A stretch of 19,085 nucleotides of DNA from Acidobacteriaceae bacterium. Lineage in GTDB: Bacteria > Acidobacteriota > Terriglobia > Terriglobales > Acidobacteriaceae. The first letter of the stretch is position 1, and the number at the start of each line of letters is the position of its first letter. Positions 8,949-16,113 of this stretch are shown here, in pieces. The stretch covers positions 1-19,085 of the forward strand of contig JASHYS010000082.1 of the NCBI GenBank assembly GCA_030042915.1. The letters are read 5' to 3'. The position numbers and the translations under genes are program-made. A model generated the notes under the pieces. The model saw only the letters and a list, made by a program, of their open reading frames with translations, made no database searches and had not been told where the DNA came from.

Positions 8949-9133
8949 CAGTGTCACTGTAGATATAGTTTTCGCGCGGCTACGAAAAGTGTTCGCAACT
9001 TCAAACGCGTGCCTGCTTGTAGGCAACTGTCGTTCAGGGCTCACGCATAGCGGCAAAAGGCGGTTTGTGCAATCCCGGGTATTCAGGTGACCTCGTGCAC
9101 CGCGGTATCCGGCCTTGAGATCGGAGCTTATCG

Positions 9134-11650
9134 ATGTTCCATGCGTTTCGTTTTTCATCGAATGGATTGGCGTGTGCGCTGGCGCTGGCGGCGGCGGTCA
9201 TCGTAGAGCCCATGTATGCGCAAGAAAAGCTGGAACAGGCGGCCAGGCAGGACCAGGTGGCCAAGCCGGACCCGCTGGTGAAGCCCGACTTTGCGGGCAA
9301 TCTGGCTAGGCCTGACGGTTCTATGCCGCTGGTGCTGGACTGGAGCACCAGGCATGTGGTCTATACGGCCGGCTACTCCAAGGAGCAAGCCGTCAAGATG
9401 GCCAAGGACCCTCGCGCTTACGCAGCATTTTTGGCGCACGGCATGATCAGAAGGCCCCATGAACCGGTTCGTCCTCCACTCCTGGACGTCCGTGGGACGC
9501 TGAAGCGCGATTGGGCCGTCTCGCTGGGTGCAGGACCACTCTACCCCTCAACGACATCCGCGGCCAAATACCAGTTCGACGTCAATGCCGGGCCGAGCTG
9601 CGCCAACGACTTTGTGGTGTTTCCTATCGGCGACTACACCGGGTACACCCGCGCCTATGTGGTCGGGACTTTCGTCGATGATGATCCTACTCCCGGCCAG
9701 ACGACGAAAATTACCATCACACCTGCCAACGATGGCCCCCAATCCATCACCCTGGAGGCGGTGGCTGAAGGCTCGGCGACTACGGCCACGCAATTTGCCA
9801 TCAGCGGCAGCAACAATTTGACCACCGATGCCACGAACCTGGCGGCCGCCATCAACCTGAACATTGCCAACGAAGGCGACACCGAGGAGATGGCCGCCGT
9901 TCCGTCAGGCGCTACGGTTACGGTCTACTCGCTGACGGCGGGGACACAGGAAACGCTCACCACCCCAGCCACCGCCAGCCCTCTCAACAATTTCAGTTGG
10001 GGCTCCGTCACAGCAGGAACCAACGGTTCTCAAGCCAATATCGTGGGGCTCAACAACCTCTATGCCGGTTCGGGCTCGCCCTTCTGCACCGGATTTACCG
10101 ATCCCACGTTTATCTTCTCTTACGCTGCCGGTGCCGGGTATCTGGAATCCTCGCCCGTCATTTCCCTCAGTGGCAAAAAAATCGCCTTCATTGAGAATGA
10201 CAACAGCAGCCCCATGCCCATGGGATCGATATTGCATGTGCTGACCATCGGCACGGACACCGAGATTGGAAGCGCCTGCACCAGCAGCAACACCGGGACA
10301 GCAATGGCGACCTGCGCTACAGCGCCGGTCGTCCCCGGCAGTACATCCGGCAGCGATGGGGCGGATTTCATGCTGCCCCTGCAATTGGCGTACGACGCCA
10401 CCCTCCCGGCAACCCCCGAGGCGCCGGAAATCTACAACAACTATTCATCGCCGTTTGTGAACTATTCCGACGATACCCTCTACGTCGGCGACGGCTCGAG
10501 CTACCTGTATGGCGTGAAGCCTGTCTTTAACGGAACCCCCGCTCTCGCCAGCGGTTTTCCCGTCTACCTCTCCGGCAATCCTTTGACGTCCCCCACGGTC
10601 GATGCCGGGGGCACAGGCAATGTTTTTGTCGCAGATACAGCCGGAAATCTCTTCAACGTCTTAAGCACGGGCACCCATGGAGGCGTTTACGGCCCTACCA
10701 GCATCGCGACCAGTACCGCGGGCGGCATCGCCGACGCGCCCATCGTGGACTCGACCGCCGAGGTCGGCTACGTCGTAGCCGGTTGCAACGGAACCAATTC
10801 TGTGCTGGTCGAGTTCGACGTTACAGCCGGCACCGCCCCGGGAGTGGATGCTACCGCGAACCTGAGCACGGATGGGTGCACGGGGCCTTACATGATGTAC
10901 GACCCGGCGCCGGATAACAATTACTACACCAAAGGGATCTCGAGCGGCACGGCCGCCAACAACGGAGAGATCCTTGTCGCCTATGCCAACGCCACCAACA
11001 GCGATCTCGCTCAATACCAGTTCACCTCGGCAAAAACCATGAGCACGTCGGCTGAGTACACCGACACGGATAGCGCGGGCTTTGCCGCCAATATGGTGTT
11101 CTCGCCCCTCACCGAGTTCTATGGTGATGACGTGCCGTACGGGATCAGCGCTCTCACGCAGAGCGGCACCACGGTTACCGTGACGACAGCGACGAACAAG
11201 TTCGTCAACAATCAGGTGGTGGTGATTTCGGGCGTCGCGTCAGGGACGGGTTGTGCAAGTAACCTCGTCAACGCGATCAATGGCGAACAGAACATCTCGT
11301 TCGTGAGCGACACCGAATTTACGTTCACGAGTACTGTTTCGGGAACCATTACCAGCGGGTGCGGGCTGGGAAGCGCTGACGCTACCGGCCCCACCCAGGA
11401 TTATCTCTTCTTTGGAGATTACGCTCCAGAGGTGTACACTTTCGCCCTGCCGCTCACGACCAATACGCAGGCGCCAATCGCGACGAACACGGGAGACGTG
11501 TCCTCGTATGGCACCAGTGCCATCATCGTGGACAACGACTCCAGCGACGGCCAGGCATCGAGCATCTACTATGGCACGCAGAACACGTCCAACCTCTGCG
11601 GTACGACGGTCTATTGCGGGGTCAAGCTGACACAGTCAGGACTGCAGTAG
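9134..11650 (+). CDS. Large secreted beta-propeller-like protein of unknown function
   Basis: An exported protein of 838 residues with a signal peptide ending near residue 31 (PMYA before QEK), and a GGAG ribosome site seven bases before the ATG. The body is rich in Ser, Thr, Gly, Asn and Ala. Stretches such as LYVGDGSSYLYGVKP and NVFVADTAGNLFNVLS look like blades of a PQQ/NHL-type propeller. Residues at about 190-260 (ITITPANDGPQSITLEAV, then AINLNIAN) resemble a separate inserted beta domain. A further beta module lies at about 672-750 (TVTVTTATNKFVNNQVVVISG, then SDTEFTFTS) and has paired cysteines. There are no catalytic motifs. It ends 141 bases before the precursor-like peptide and is on the same strand, so it may be a partner or target of that system; this is inference. 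It could equally be an unrelated surface protein. Confidence 0.8.
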   Translation: MFHAFRFSSNGLACALALAAAVIVEPMYAQEKLEQAARQDQVAKPDPLVKPDFAGNLARPDGSMPLVLDWSTRHVVYTAGYSKEQAVKMAKDPRAYAAFLAHGMIRRPHEPVRPPLLDVRGTLKRDWAVSLGAGPLYPSTTSAAKYQFDVNAGPSCANDFVVFPIGDYTGYTRAYVVGTFVDDDPTPGQTTKITITPANDGPQSITLEAVAEGSATTATQFAISGSNNLTTDATNLAAAINLNIANEGDTEEMAAVPSGATVTVYSLTAGTQETLTTPATASPLNNFSWGSVTAGTNGSQANIVGLNNLYAGSGSPFCTGFTDPTFIFSYAAGAGYLESSPVISLSGKKIAFIENDNSSPMPMGSILHVLTIGTDTEIGSACTSSNTGTAMATCATAPVVPGSTSGSDGADFMLPLQLAYDATLPATPEAPEIYNNYSSPFVNYSDDTLYVGDGSSYLYGVKPVFNGTPALASGFPVYLSGNPLTSPTVDAGGTGNVFVADTAGNLFNVLSTGTHGGVYGPTSIATSTAGGIADAPIVDSTAEVGYVVAGCNGTNSVLVEFDVTAGTAPGVDATANLSTDGCTGPYMMYDPAPDNNYYTKGISSGTAANNGEILVAYANATNSDLAQYQFTSAKTMSTSAEYTDTDSAGFAANMVFSPLTEFYGDDVPYGISALTQSGTTVTVTTATNKFVNNQVVVISGVASGTGCASNLVNAINGEQNISFVSDTEFTFTSTVSGTITSGCGLGSADATGPTQDYLFFGDYAPEVYTFALPLTTNTQAPIATNTGDVSSYGTSAIIVDNDSSDGQASSIYYGTQNTSNLCGTTVYCGVKLTQSGLQ

Positions 11651-11791
11651 CGAGTGCGCCTCTATCACCAGGGCGAAACCAGCAAGCGGAGCCGGGCGGC
11701 TTGTACAAAGGCTCCAGGTCAATGTTTTAGACTCAGCTGACCGGGATACAGCAAAACAGACCCGGCCGGTCCCGAAATGCGAGGAAGAATC

Positions 11792-11971
11792 ATGAGCAAT
11801 AAGGAAGAGAAGAACCAGAGAACTTCGCAGGAGGCCGCGAAACCCGCGGCCAAAAAGCCGTACGTAAAGCCCGAAGTGCGGCACGAAAAGGTCTTTGAGA
11901 CCATGGCCCTGTCGTGCGGTAAGCAAGGGCCGACGGAAGGCAACTGCTACGTGAACCGGAGTGCCTCCTAG
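11792..11971 (+). CDS. Putative ribosomally synthesised precursor peptide
   Basis: A 59-residue peptide with a strong GAGGA ribosome site at 11781-11785, six bases before the ATG; an in-frame ATG at 11777 has no such site. The first 23 residues are very polar (Lys, Glu, Gln, Ala), as in RiPP leaders. Residues 24-27 are YVKP, matching the YxxP motif that PqqD-type recognition domains bind in lasso-type leaders, followed by EVRHEKVFETMAL. The tail, residues 41-59 (SCGKQGPTEGNCYVNRSAS), has two cysteines (C42, C52) and ends in serine. There is no signal peptide. The downstream gene starts on the last base of its stop codon (TAGTG), and kinase, PqqD, radical SAM and nucleotidyltransferase genes follow. 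The leader/core boundary is not established. Confidence 0.75.
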   Translation: MSNKEEKNQRTSQEAAKPAAKKPYVKPEVRHEKVFETMALSCGKQGPTEGNCYVNRSAS

Positions 11972-12225
11972 TGCCGTCAACCGCCCATTGCGAGCCGCAC
12001 CTCGACGCAGCCTGCTGCGATCTGGTGGAAGAACTGGTTCGCCGTCGAGGTTCTGCGCGCCTGCAGGTCACCGGGTTCAGCATGTTGCCGGCCATCTGGC
12101 CTGGCGATGTGCTTACCGTCCAACGCCAATCCCATCAGAGCCTGCGGCCGGGCCAGATCGTTCTCTATCGCCGCAAGAAAAAACTCACAGCCCATTCGCC
12201 GGGCAGAACCCTTGATTTTGAATAA
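11971..12225 (+). pseudogene. Truncated S24/S26 signal-peptidase-like protein
   Basis: An 84-residue product starting with GTG on the last base of the precursor stop. Residues 31-50 (LQVTGFSMLPAIWPGDVLTV) match the core of the S24/S26 peptidase fold, with S37 at the nucleophile position, followed by LRPGQIVLYRR and a histidine (H75) where SipW-like members have a His-Arg pair. Family members normally continue for tens of residues, but this frame ends at TAA (12223-12225). If the T at 12196 is skipped, the next frame reads His-Arg and then LIL up to a TAG at 12257-12259, which looks like more of the family. A frameshift plus loss of the C terminus is therefore likely. It might instead be a shortened but functional binding protein. 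In an intact cluster it could remove the leader peptide. Confidence 0.6.
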
Positions 12226-12272
12226 AGTGCCGGCTGTTTCCGGCAGGACCGATCCATAGGAAATCACATACG

Positions 12273-13085
12273 ATGCTATTCCCCAAAAGCGACGAAGCAC
12301 ACAACGTGGTGATTGAAATCGGCGGCCTGCCCATCGAGGTGCAAACCACCGATGCAGGATTCGAGCGGCTTTTGCGGGGGCGCTACCAGGGCTATATCAA
12401 CGCGGGTGCAGCGCCCGAGTTTGCGCTTCGCGTCCAGTTGACGCAACCCGATATGACCGATCCTGATGCGGATGCTCAAGTTTGGGTCGAGGATCGCGAG
12501 TGGAGAATGGAGCGCGGCGACTTCCGGGCGCGATGGAGTCCCGCTGAGCGCCAGGGACAGGTGCTTCAGTCGGCGAATCCCTATTCCATTGATTCGGTGC
12601 TGCGCATTGTGCATACTTTGATGCTCGCGCCCCAGGGAGGCTTCCTGGTGCATGCTTCAAGCGCGGTGCGCAATGGCAAGGCCTTCCTGTTCTCCGGCGT
12701 CTCCGAAGCGGGCAAGACCACCATTGCCCGGCTGGCGCCTCCCGACGTGACCTTGCTTACCGATGAGGCCTCTTACGTTCGCAAGTCGGATTGGCGGTAT
12801 TTTGCCTACGGCACCCCATTTGCCGGCGAATTCGGAGAGCCCGGCAAGAACGTTTCGGCGCCCATCGCTGCCGTGTACCTTCTGAAAAAGGCGGCCGAAA
12901 ATCGCATCGACGCCTTGGAGCCCGCAGTCGCGGTTAGGCGCCTCCTCAGGAACATTCTCTTCTTCACCCACCAGGCGGATATGGTGCGCCAGGTGTTTGA
13001 GTCGGCCTGCGCCTTTGTGGCCGCGGTACCGGTATTTCAACTTTCGTTCTTCCCCGACCAGCGCGTTTGGGATCTTATCAGGTGA
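12273..13085 (+). CDS. HPr kinase-like (HprK-related) protein kinase of the peptide cassette
   Basis: A cytoplasmic protein of 270 residues. The C-terminal half resembles the HPr kinase/phosphorylase catalytic fold: FLVHASSAV with H127 ahead of the P-loop GVSEAGKTT (G142-T150, K148 in the Walker A position), then LLTDEASYV (D164, E165) as the likely metal-binding segment. The N-terminal half (NVVIEIGGLPIEVQTTD) is typical of HprK-related proteins found beside PqqD and radical SAM genes. In paeninodin-type lasso clusters a kinase of this kind phosphorylates the C-terminal serine of the precursor, and the peptide here also ends in Ser. That substrate is inferred by analogy. An AGGA lies 11 bases before the ATG. 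Its stop overlaps the AGGTGA ribosome site of the next gene. Confidence 0.82.
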   Translation: MLFPKSDEAHNVVIEIGGLPIEVQTTDAGFERLLRGRYQGYINAGAAPEFALRVQLTQPDMTDPDADAQVWVEDREWRMERGDFRARWSPAERQGQVLQSANPYSIDSVLRIVHTLMLAPQGGFLVHASSAVRNGKAFLFSGVSEAGKTTIARLAPPDVTLLTDEASYVRKSDWRYFAYGTPFAGEFGEPGKNVSAPIAAVYLLKKAAENRIDALEPAVAVRRLLRNILFFTHQADMVRQVFESACAFVAAVPVFQLSFFPDQRVWDLIR

Positions 13086-13088
13086 CAC

Positions 13089-13397
13089 ATGGCTATAGCC
13101 GAAACTTATATTGCACAAGGTCCTGACATCGCATGCAGCACGCTGGGCGATGACACCATCATCATGTCCACTTTGGATTCGACCATCTTTGTGCTGAATT
13201 CCGTGGGCACCGCCATCTGGCAGGGCGCGGACGGCGCTACGCCTCTTTCCCGCATCGTTCAAGAGAAAGTCTGCGCTGAGTTCGATGTCGCGGGAGACGA
13301 AGCCATGGCCGATGCCCAAGAGTTCGTCGACGAGCTGGCGCGGCACGGCATTCTTTCCGTCTCCAGCCAACCGGTTTCCCCCGGCGAGGTCCTATGA
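13089..13397 (+). CDS. PqqD family peptide-modification chaperone (leader-binding RRE)
   Basis: A protein of 102 residues with the PqqD pattern: an N-terminal beta region ending in FVLNSVGTAIWQGADG (residues 34-49), then a helical section with FDVAGDEAMADAQEFVDELARHGIL. PqqD-like domains bind the leader of a precursor peptide and deliver it to a radical SAM or other modifying enzyme. It lies between the kinase gene (three bases) and the radical SAM gene (ATGA overlap of four bases), which implies equimolar translation and a direct partnership with the radical SAM protein. The YxxP motif of the upstream peptide is the expected ligand. It is not the PqqD of PQQ synthesis, since no pqqA, B, C or E set is here. 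Confidence 0.88.
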   Translation: MAIAETYIAQGPDIACSTLGDDTIIMSTLDSTIFVLNSVGTAIWQGADGATPLSRIVQEKVCAEFDVAGDEAMADAQEFVDELARHGILSVSSQPVSPGEVL

Positions 13398-14491
13398 GTC
13401 TGCTCGGAGAGATGAATCGCAAAGCGACCCTTCTCGGCATTCCCTTCAGCGCGCATGTCGATATCACCTGGCGCTGCAACGAGCGGTGCGTCCACTGCTA
13501 TCTCGATCACGACGGAAAAGGAGAGATGACCACCGACGAGATCAAGGACGTCATCCGCCAGCTTTCCGAATCCGGCACCTTCCAAATAAGCATCAGCGGC
13601 GGCGAGCCGTTGCTGCGGCGAGATTGCTTTGAAATCCTGGAATATGCCCGGGCGCGGCGAATGAATGTAAAGCTGAAGACCAACGCCGTGATGATCGGCA
13701 ACAAAGAGGCCGCGCGCATCAAGCAGCTCGGTATTGAGCAGGTGCAGATCAGCTTGTACTCGCACCGCGCTGAAGTGCACGACGCCATTACCAAATTGCC
13801 GGGATCGTGGCGCCGCACCATCGATGCCATCGGCCGGCTCAAGGCCAGCGGAGTCAAGACATCCATTACCCATATCCTCATGACCTACAACTCCGGGCAA
13901 ACCAGGGCCGTCAGGCAGCTCGCCGCGGAACTGGGTGTCGCTTTCGCGGTCGATCCCACCATCACTCCGAAGCTGAATGGTGACCGATCAATCATGCGCC
14001 TGGGGATTTCGAGCCAGGAACTCGAAGAAATTCTTCATAGCGAGGAATTTGTTGGCAACGTTGACGAGTTTTGCGATCCCCCCTCGGTGGTCGATGAAGC
14101 CCTCCTCGACGGCTACAGCTGCAGCGCCGGCCACACCTTGGCTTACATTTCGCCGTTCGCTGAGGTATTTCCCTGTGTGCAGTTTCCCATGCCGTGTGGC
14201 AGCTTGCGCAAGCAGACCTTCCGCGAAATCTGGCAGCATTCCACGGCCCTCACTGAGTTGCGGGCAGTGCATGTGCGCGACCTGCACACCTGCTCGCACT
14301 GCACTCATGTGGCTTATTGCTCCCGGTGCCCCGGCCTGGCCTATATGGAAGGAGACATGCGCGGGCCGTCGTCCGTGGATTGCGGAAAATCCTACGCTCG
14401 CACCGGAGTTCCTTCGTTGGCAATGTCGCGCGCCGGGCATACGGTCCCGCAGTTGTCCTCGGGCCTGGTTCAGATCTCCGGTGTGCAGTGA
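13394..14491 (+). CDS. Radical SAM/SPASM peptide-modifying enzyme
   Basis: A protein of 365 residues. The radical SAM CxxxCxxC motif is C28, C32, C35 (CNERCVHC), and SISGGEP (G69-P72) is the SAM-binding block. The C-terminal SPASM domain has the cysteines needed for auxiliary iron-sulfur clusters: C243, C261, the cysteine of MPCG, C300 and C303 (CSHC), C309 and C312, and C330. SPASM enzymes with a PqqD partner cross-link or otherwise modify ribosomal peptides, for example PqqE and the sactipeptide and ranthipeptide synthases. The substrate here is probably the 11792 peptide, where C42 and C52 could form thioether links; the chemistry is inferred. It overlaps pqqD by ATGA. Heme or nirJ-type roles are less likely given the neighbours. 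Confidence 0.88.
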   Translation: MSLLGEMNRKATLLGIPFSAHVDITWRCNERCVHCYLDHDGKGEMTTDEIKDVIRQLSESGTFQISISGGEPLLRRDCFEILEYARARRMNVKLKTNAVMIGNKEAARIKQLGIEQVQISLYSHRAEVHDAITKLPGSWRRTIDAIGRLKASGVKTSITHILMTYNSGQTRAVRQLAAELGVAFAVDPTITPKLNGDRSIMRLGISSQELEEILHSEEFVGNVDEFCDPPSVVDEALLDGYSCSAGHTLAYISPFAEVFPCVQFPMPCGSLRKQTFREIWQHSTALTELRAVHVRDLHTCSHCTHVAYCSRCPGLAYMEGDMRGPSSVDCGKSYARTGVPSLAMSRAGHTVPQLSSGLVQISGVQ

Positions 14492-14560
14492 CCGCGTCGC
14501 CGCGGGTTTGGCCAAAGTGGTCCTCTTGCGGTTTACGCCGGCCATGGGAAGAGTACAGGC

Positions 14561-15667
14561 ATGAGACCAGGAATGCAGCCCCTGCTCGATCTGCTTCGCG
14601 GGCAGCTTCAGGATCCCCTCGATGATGACCAATGGTCGGCGCTGCTCGAGGTAGCAGAGCGCGAAGATATCCTGCCCTGGACCGCGGAATGCCTCAGGCT
14701 ACACAACCCGCACAGCGCGCCTGGGCAAAAACAGCGGCTCGACGTCATTCGCCGCGAAGCTCACATTGCGACTTTGGTATGGACCCAAACGCTGAGGAGC
14801 ACTCTTGCGGCATTTCGTCAGGCCGATCTGCCGGCGATCTCGCTCAAGGGGCCGTGCCTGGCAGAGCGGCTGTATGGCCACTCTGCGCTGCGTCCCTGTT
14901 TCGATCTTGACCTTCTTGTTCGCCCGTCCGACCTTGCTCGCGCCCGGGGCGTGTTAAGCGATATCGGCTTTGAGCCCTACGGCAGCGCGGATGACTACCA
15001 TAGCCGATGGCTGCGCCATGCCACCATTCTCGAATTGCACCAGGACCTGGAAAATCCTCACGCCTTCCTGATCGACATGGACGCCCTCTGGGAGCGGTCG
15101 CACATGTCACTATTCCAGGGCGAGCCCATCCAGCTTCTCGGTCCTTCTGACGAATTGCTCTATCTGTGCCTTCACGCTGTGCGGCATCGCTTCGAGCGGC
15201 TGCGCCTGGTTCTCGATCTTGCTTTCGCGTTCCGCCGGATTCCGCTTCCACCGGGCCGAGTGCCGGGATGGGATGATCCCGTCTTCAATAACACCCTCGC
15301 ATTGGGGTCGCTGATGGCGGCGCGTCTCGACTCCGGGATCCCCATGCCGCAGGGCCTGCGCATGCGCCCGCGTGATCGAAAGCGGCTGGAACTCCTCGCA
15401 GATCGGATTTGGCACGAACTCATGCTGCAGCCGGCGCCGGTCCTTGACTGGAGCTCGCAGCACCGCTTTTTTCTCGAAGTCGAAAATCCCGGGGCACGCC
15501 GCATGCTGCGCCGCTGGCGTCATCTCCGCATTCTCGCCACGCGCCTGATCGACGTCGATTTCGCCTTCGCTGAACGGCTTCGCCTCCACCGCAATTGGCA
15601 GGTCCGTCTCCTGCGCCCGCTCCGGCTGTTGATCAAGGCCATGACCCCTTCGCCTAGAATGTGGTGA
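14561..15667 (+). CDS. Uncharacterised nucleotidyltransferase family protein (NTP_transf_5-like)
   Basis: A protein of 368 residues. LKGPCLAERLY (from L95) followed by RPCFDLDLLVRP (D115 and D117) is the pattern of the uncharacterised nucleotidyltransferases found in RiPP and lasso-type clusters. The two aspartates would bind metal as in the wider polymerase-beta superfamily. The C-terminal half is Arg/Leu-rich and helical, with no motif I can name. GGAAGAG lies eight bases ahead of the ATG. It starts 69 bases after the radical SAM gene on the same strand and is probably the last modification gene. It may attach a nucleotide or further phosphate to the peptide, perhaps acting after the kinase; this is inference. 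Confidence 0.75.
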   Translation: MRPGMQPLLDLLRGQLQDPLDDDQWSALLEVAEREDILPWTAECLRLHNPHSAPGQKQRLDVIRREAHIATLVWTQTLRSTLAAFRQADLPAISLKGPCLAERLYGHSALRPCFDLDLLVRPSDLARARGVLSDIGFEPYGSADDYHSRWLRHATILELHQDLENPHAFLIDMDALWERSHMSLFQGEPIQLLGPSDELLYLCLHAVRHRFERLRLVLDLAFAFRRIPLPPGRVPGWDDPVFNNTLALGSLMAARLDSGIPMPQGLRMRPRDRKRLELLADRIWHELMLQPAPVLDWSSQHRFFLEVENPGARRMLRRWRHLRILATRLIDVDFAFAERLRLHRNWQVRLLRPLRLLIKAMTPSPRMW

Positions 15668-15737
15668 GGCGCGTCCTCCTAGGCGGCTGCCAACGCGCGA
15701 CGCTTTGCCCGGACGATGCTCTCAGGGCTTGAATGCA

Positions 15738-16088
15738 ATGCTGCAGCAAATGGATCCGAACCCGAACGCTGTGAAGATTTCGCCGGGGCCGCGCTTGCGC
15801 GGTGCGCTCATCCTGGCCATCCTTGCGGATATCTTCCAGATTGCCGTCTTTCCTCTCTTCATCGAAGGTGGAGCATCACCTGCCGATGACATTCTCGACC
15901 TCTGTATCGGCGGCGTGCTGACCTTTCTTCTGGGATGGCACTGGGAGTTTTTGCCCTCGTTTCTGGTCAAGCTCGTGCCCGGAGTCGATTATGTCCCGCT
16001 TTGGACGCTGGCTGTCGCCAACGTCTATCGAAAGGCGAAGGCGCAAACCGTCCGGCAGCAAGCCGGCGCGCAGGAGCAGTCGCGCTGA
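15738..16088 (+). CDS. Small membrane protein of unknown function
   Basis: About 116 residues. A polar N terminus is followed by a hydrophobic segment (LRGALILAILADIFQIAVFP), an acidic loop (ASPADDILD) and one or two more hydrophobic stretches (IGGVLTFLLGW, then FLPSFLVKLVPG and VPLWTLAVANVY). The C-terminal tail is basic and rich in Gln. I chose ATG at 15738; the AGG upstream is weak, and an in-frame TTG at 15705 is possible. It lies 70 bases after the nucleotidyltransferase, so it may be the end of the same operon, but nothing in it points to a role in peptide modification or export. It converges on the PAP2 gene with a 25-base gap and no clear terminator. Confidence 0.65.
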   Translation: MLQQMDPNPNAVKISPGPRLRGALILAILADIFQIAVFPLFIEGGASPADDILDLCIGGVLTFLLGWHWEFLPSFLVKLVPGVDYVPLWTLAVANVYRKAKAQTVRQQAGAQEQSR

Positions 16089-16113
16089 TTCCTGTCCGGT
16101 TGAGAGTTGGCCC

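Larger units (their letters stand above)
8646..9133. other. 488-base intergenic region, A/T-richer than its surroundings
   Basis: There is no convincing gene here: the short ORFs lack ribosome sites and family resemblance. It holds three near-identical 13-base motifs (8692-8743), an extended -10-like TGGTACGAT at 8738-8746, and a good promoter at 8920-8948. About 180 bases of leader follow the promoter before the gene at 9134, with a small hairpin (TGCCT/AGGCA) around 9010-9025. No obvious T-tailed terminator for the S9 peptidase gene was found at the left end. Confidence 0.6.

Noticed and set aside
8617..9050. Several short plus-strand ORFs between the S9 peptidase and the secreted protein.
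   Set aside because: No ribosome binding sites, overlapping frames, no recognisable motifs, and overlap with the promoter and repeat motifs.
11627..11639. A five-base hairpin (CTGAC/GTCAG) at the end of the secreted protein gene considered as a terminator.
   Set aside because: The stem is short, lies within the coding region and has no T-run after it.
11792..11971. Possible lasso peptide: C42 as position 1 and E49 as position 8 would give an eight-residue ring, and the leader has YxxP.
   Set aside because: No asparagine-synthetase-like lasso cyclase and no transglutaminase-like lasso protease are in the window, and no leader Thr sits at the -2 position before C42. Kept only as a geometric coincidence.
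13089..14491. PQQ cofactor biosynthesis (pqqD and pqqE).
   Set aside because: The upstream peptide lacks the ExxxY pattern of PqqA, pqqB and pqqC are absent, and kinase and nucleotidyltransferase genes flank the pair.
15669..15698. GCGCGT/ACGCGC inverted repeat after the nucleotidyltransferase considered as a terminator.
   Set aside because: Six-base stem, 18-base loop and no T-run; read-through into the next gene cannot be excluded.
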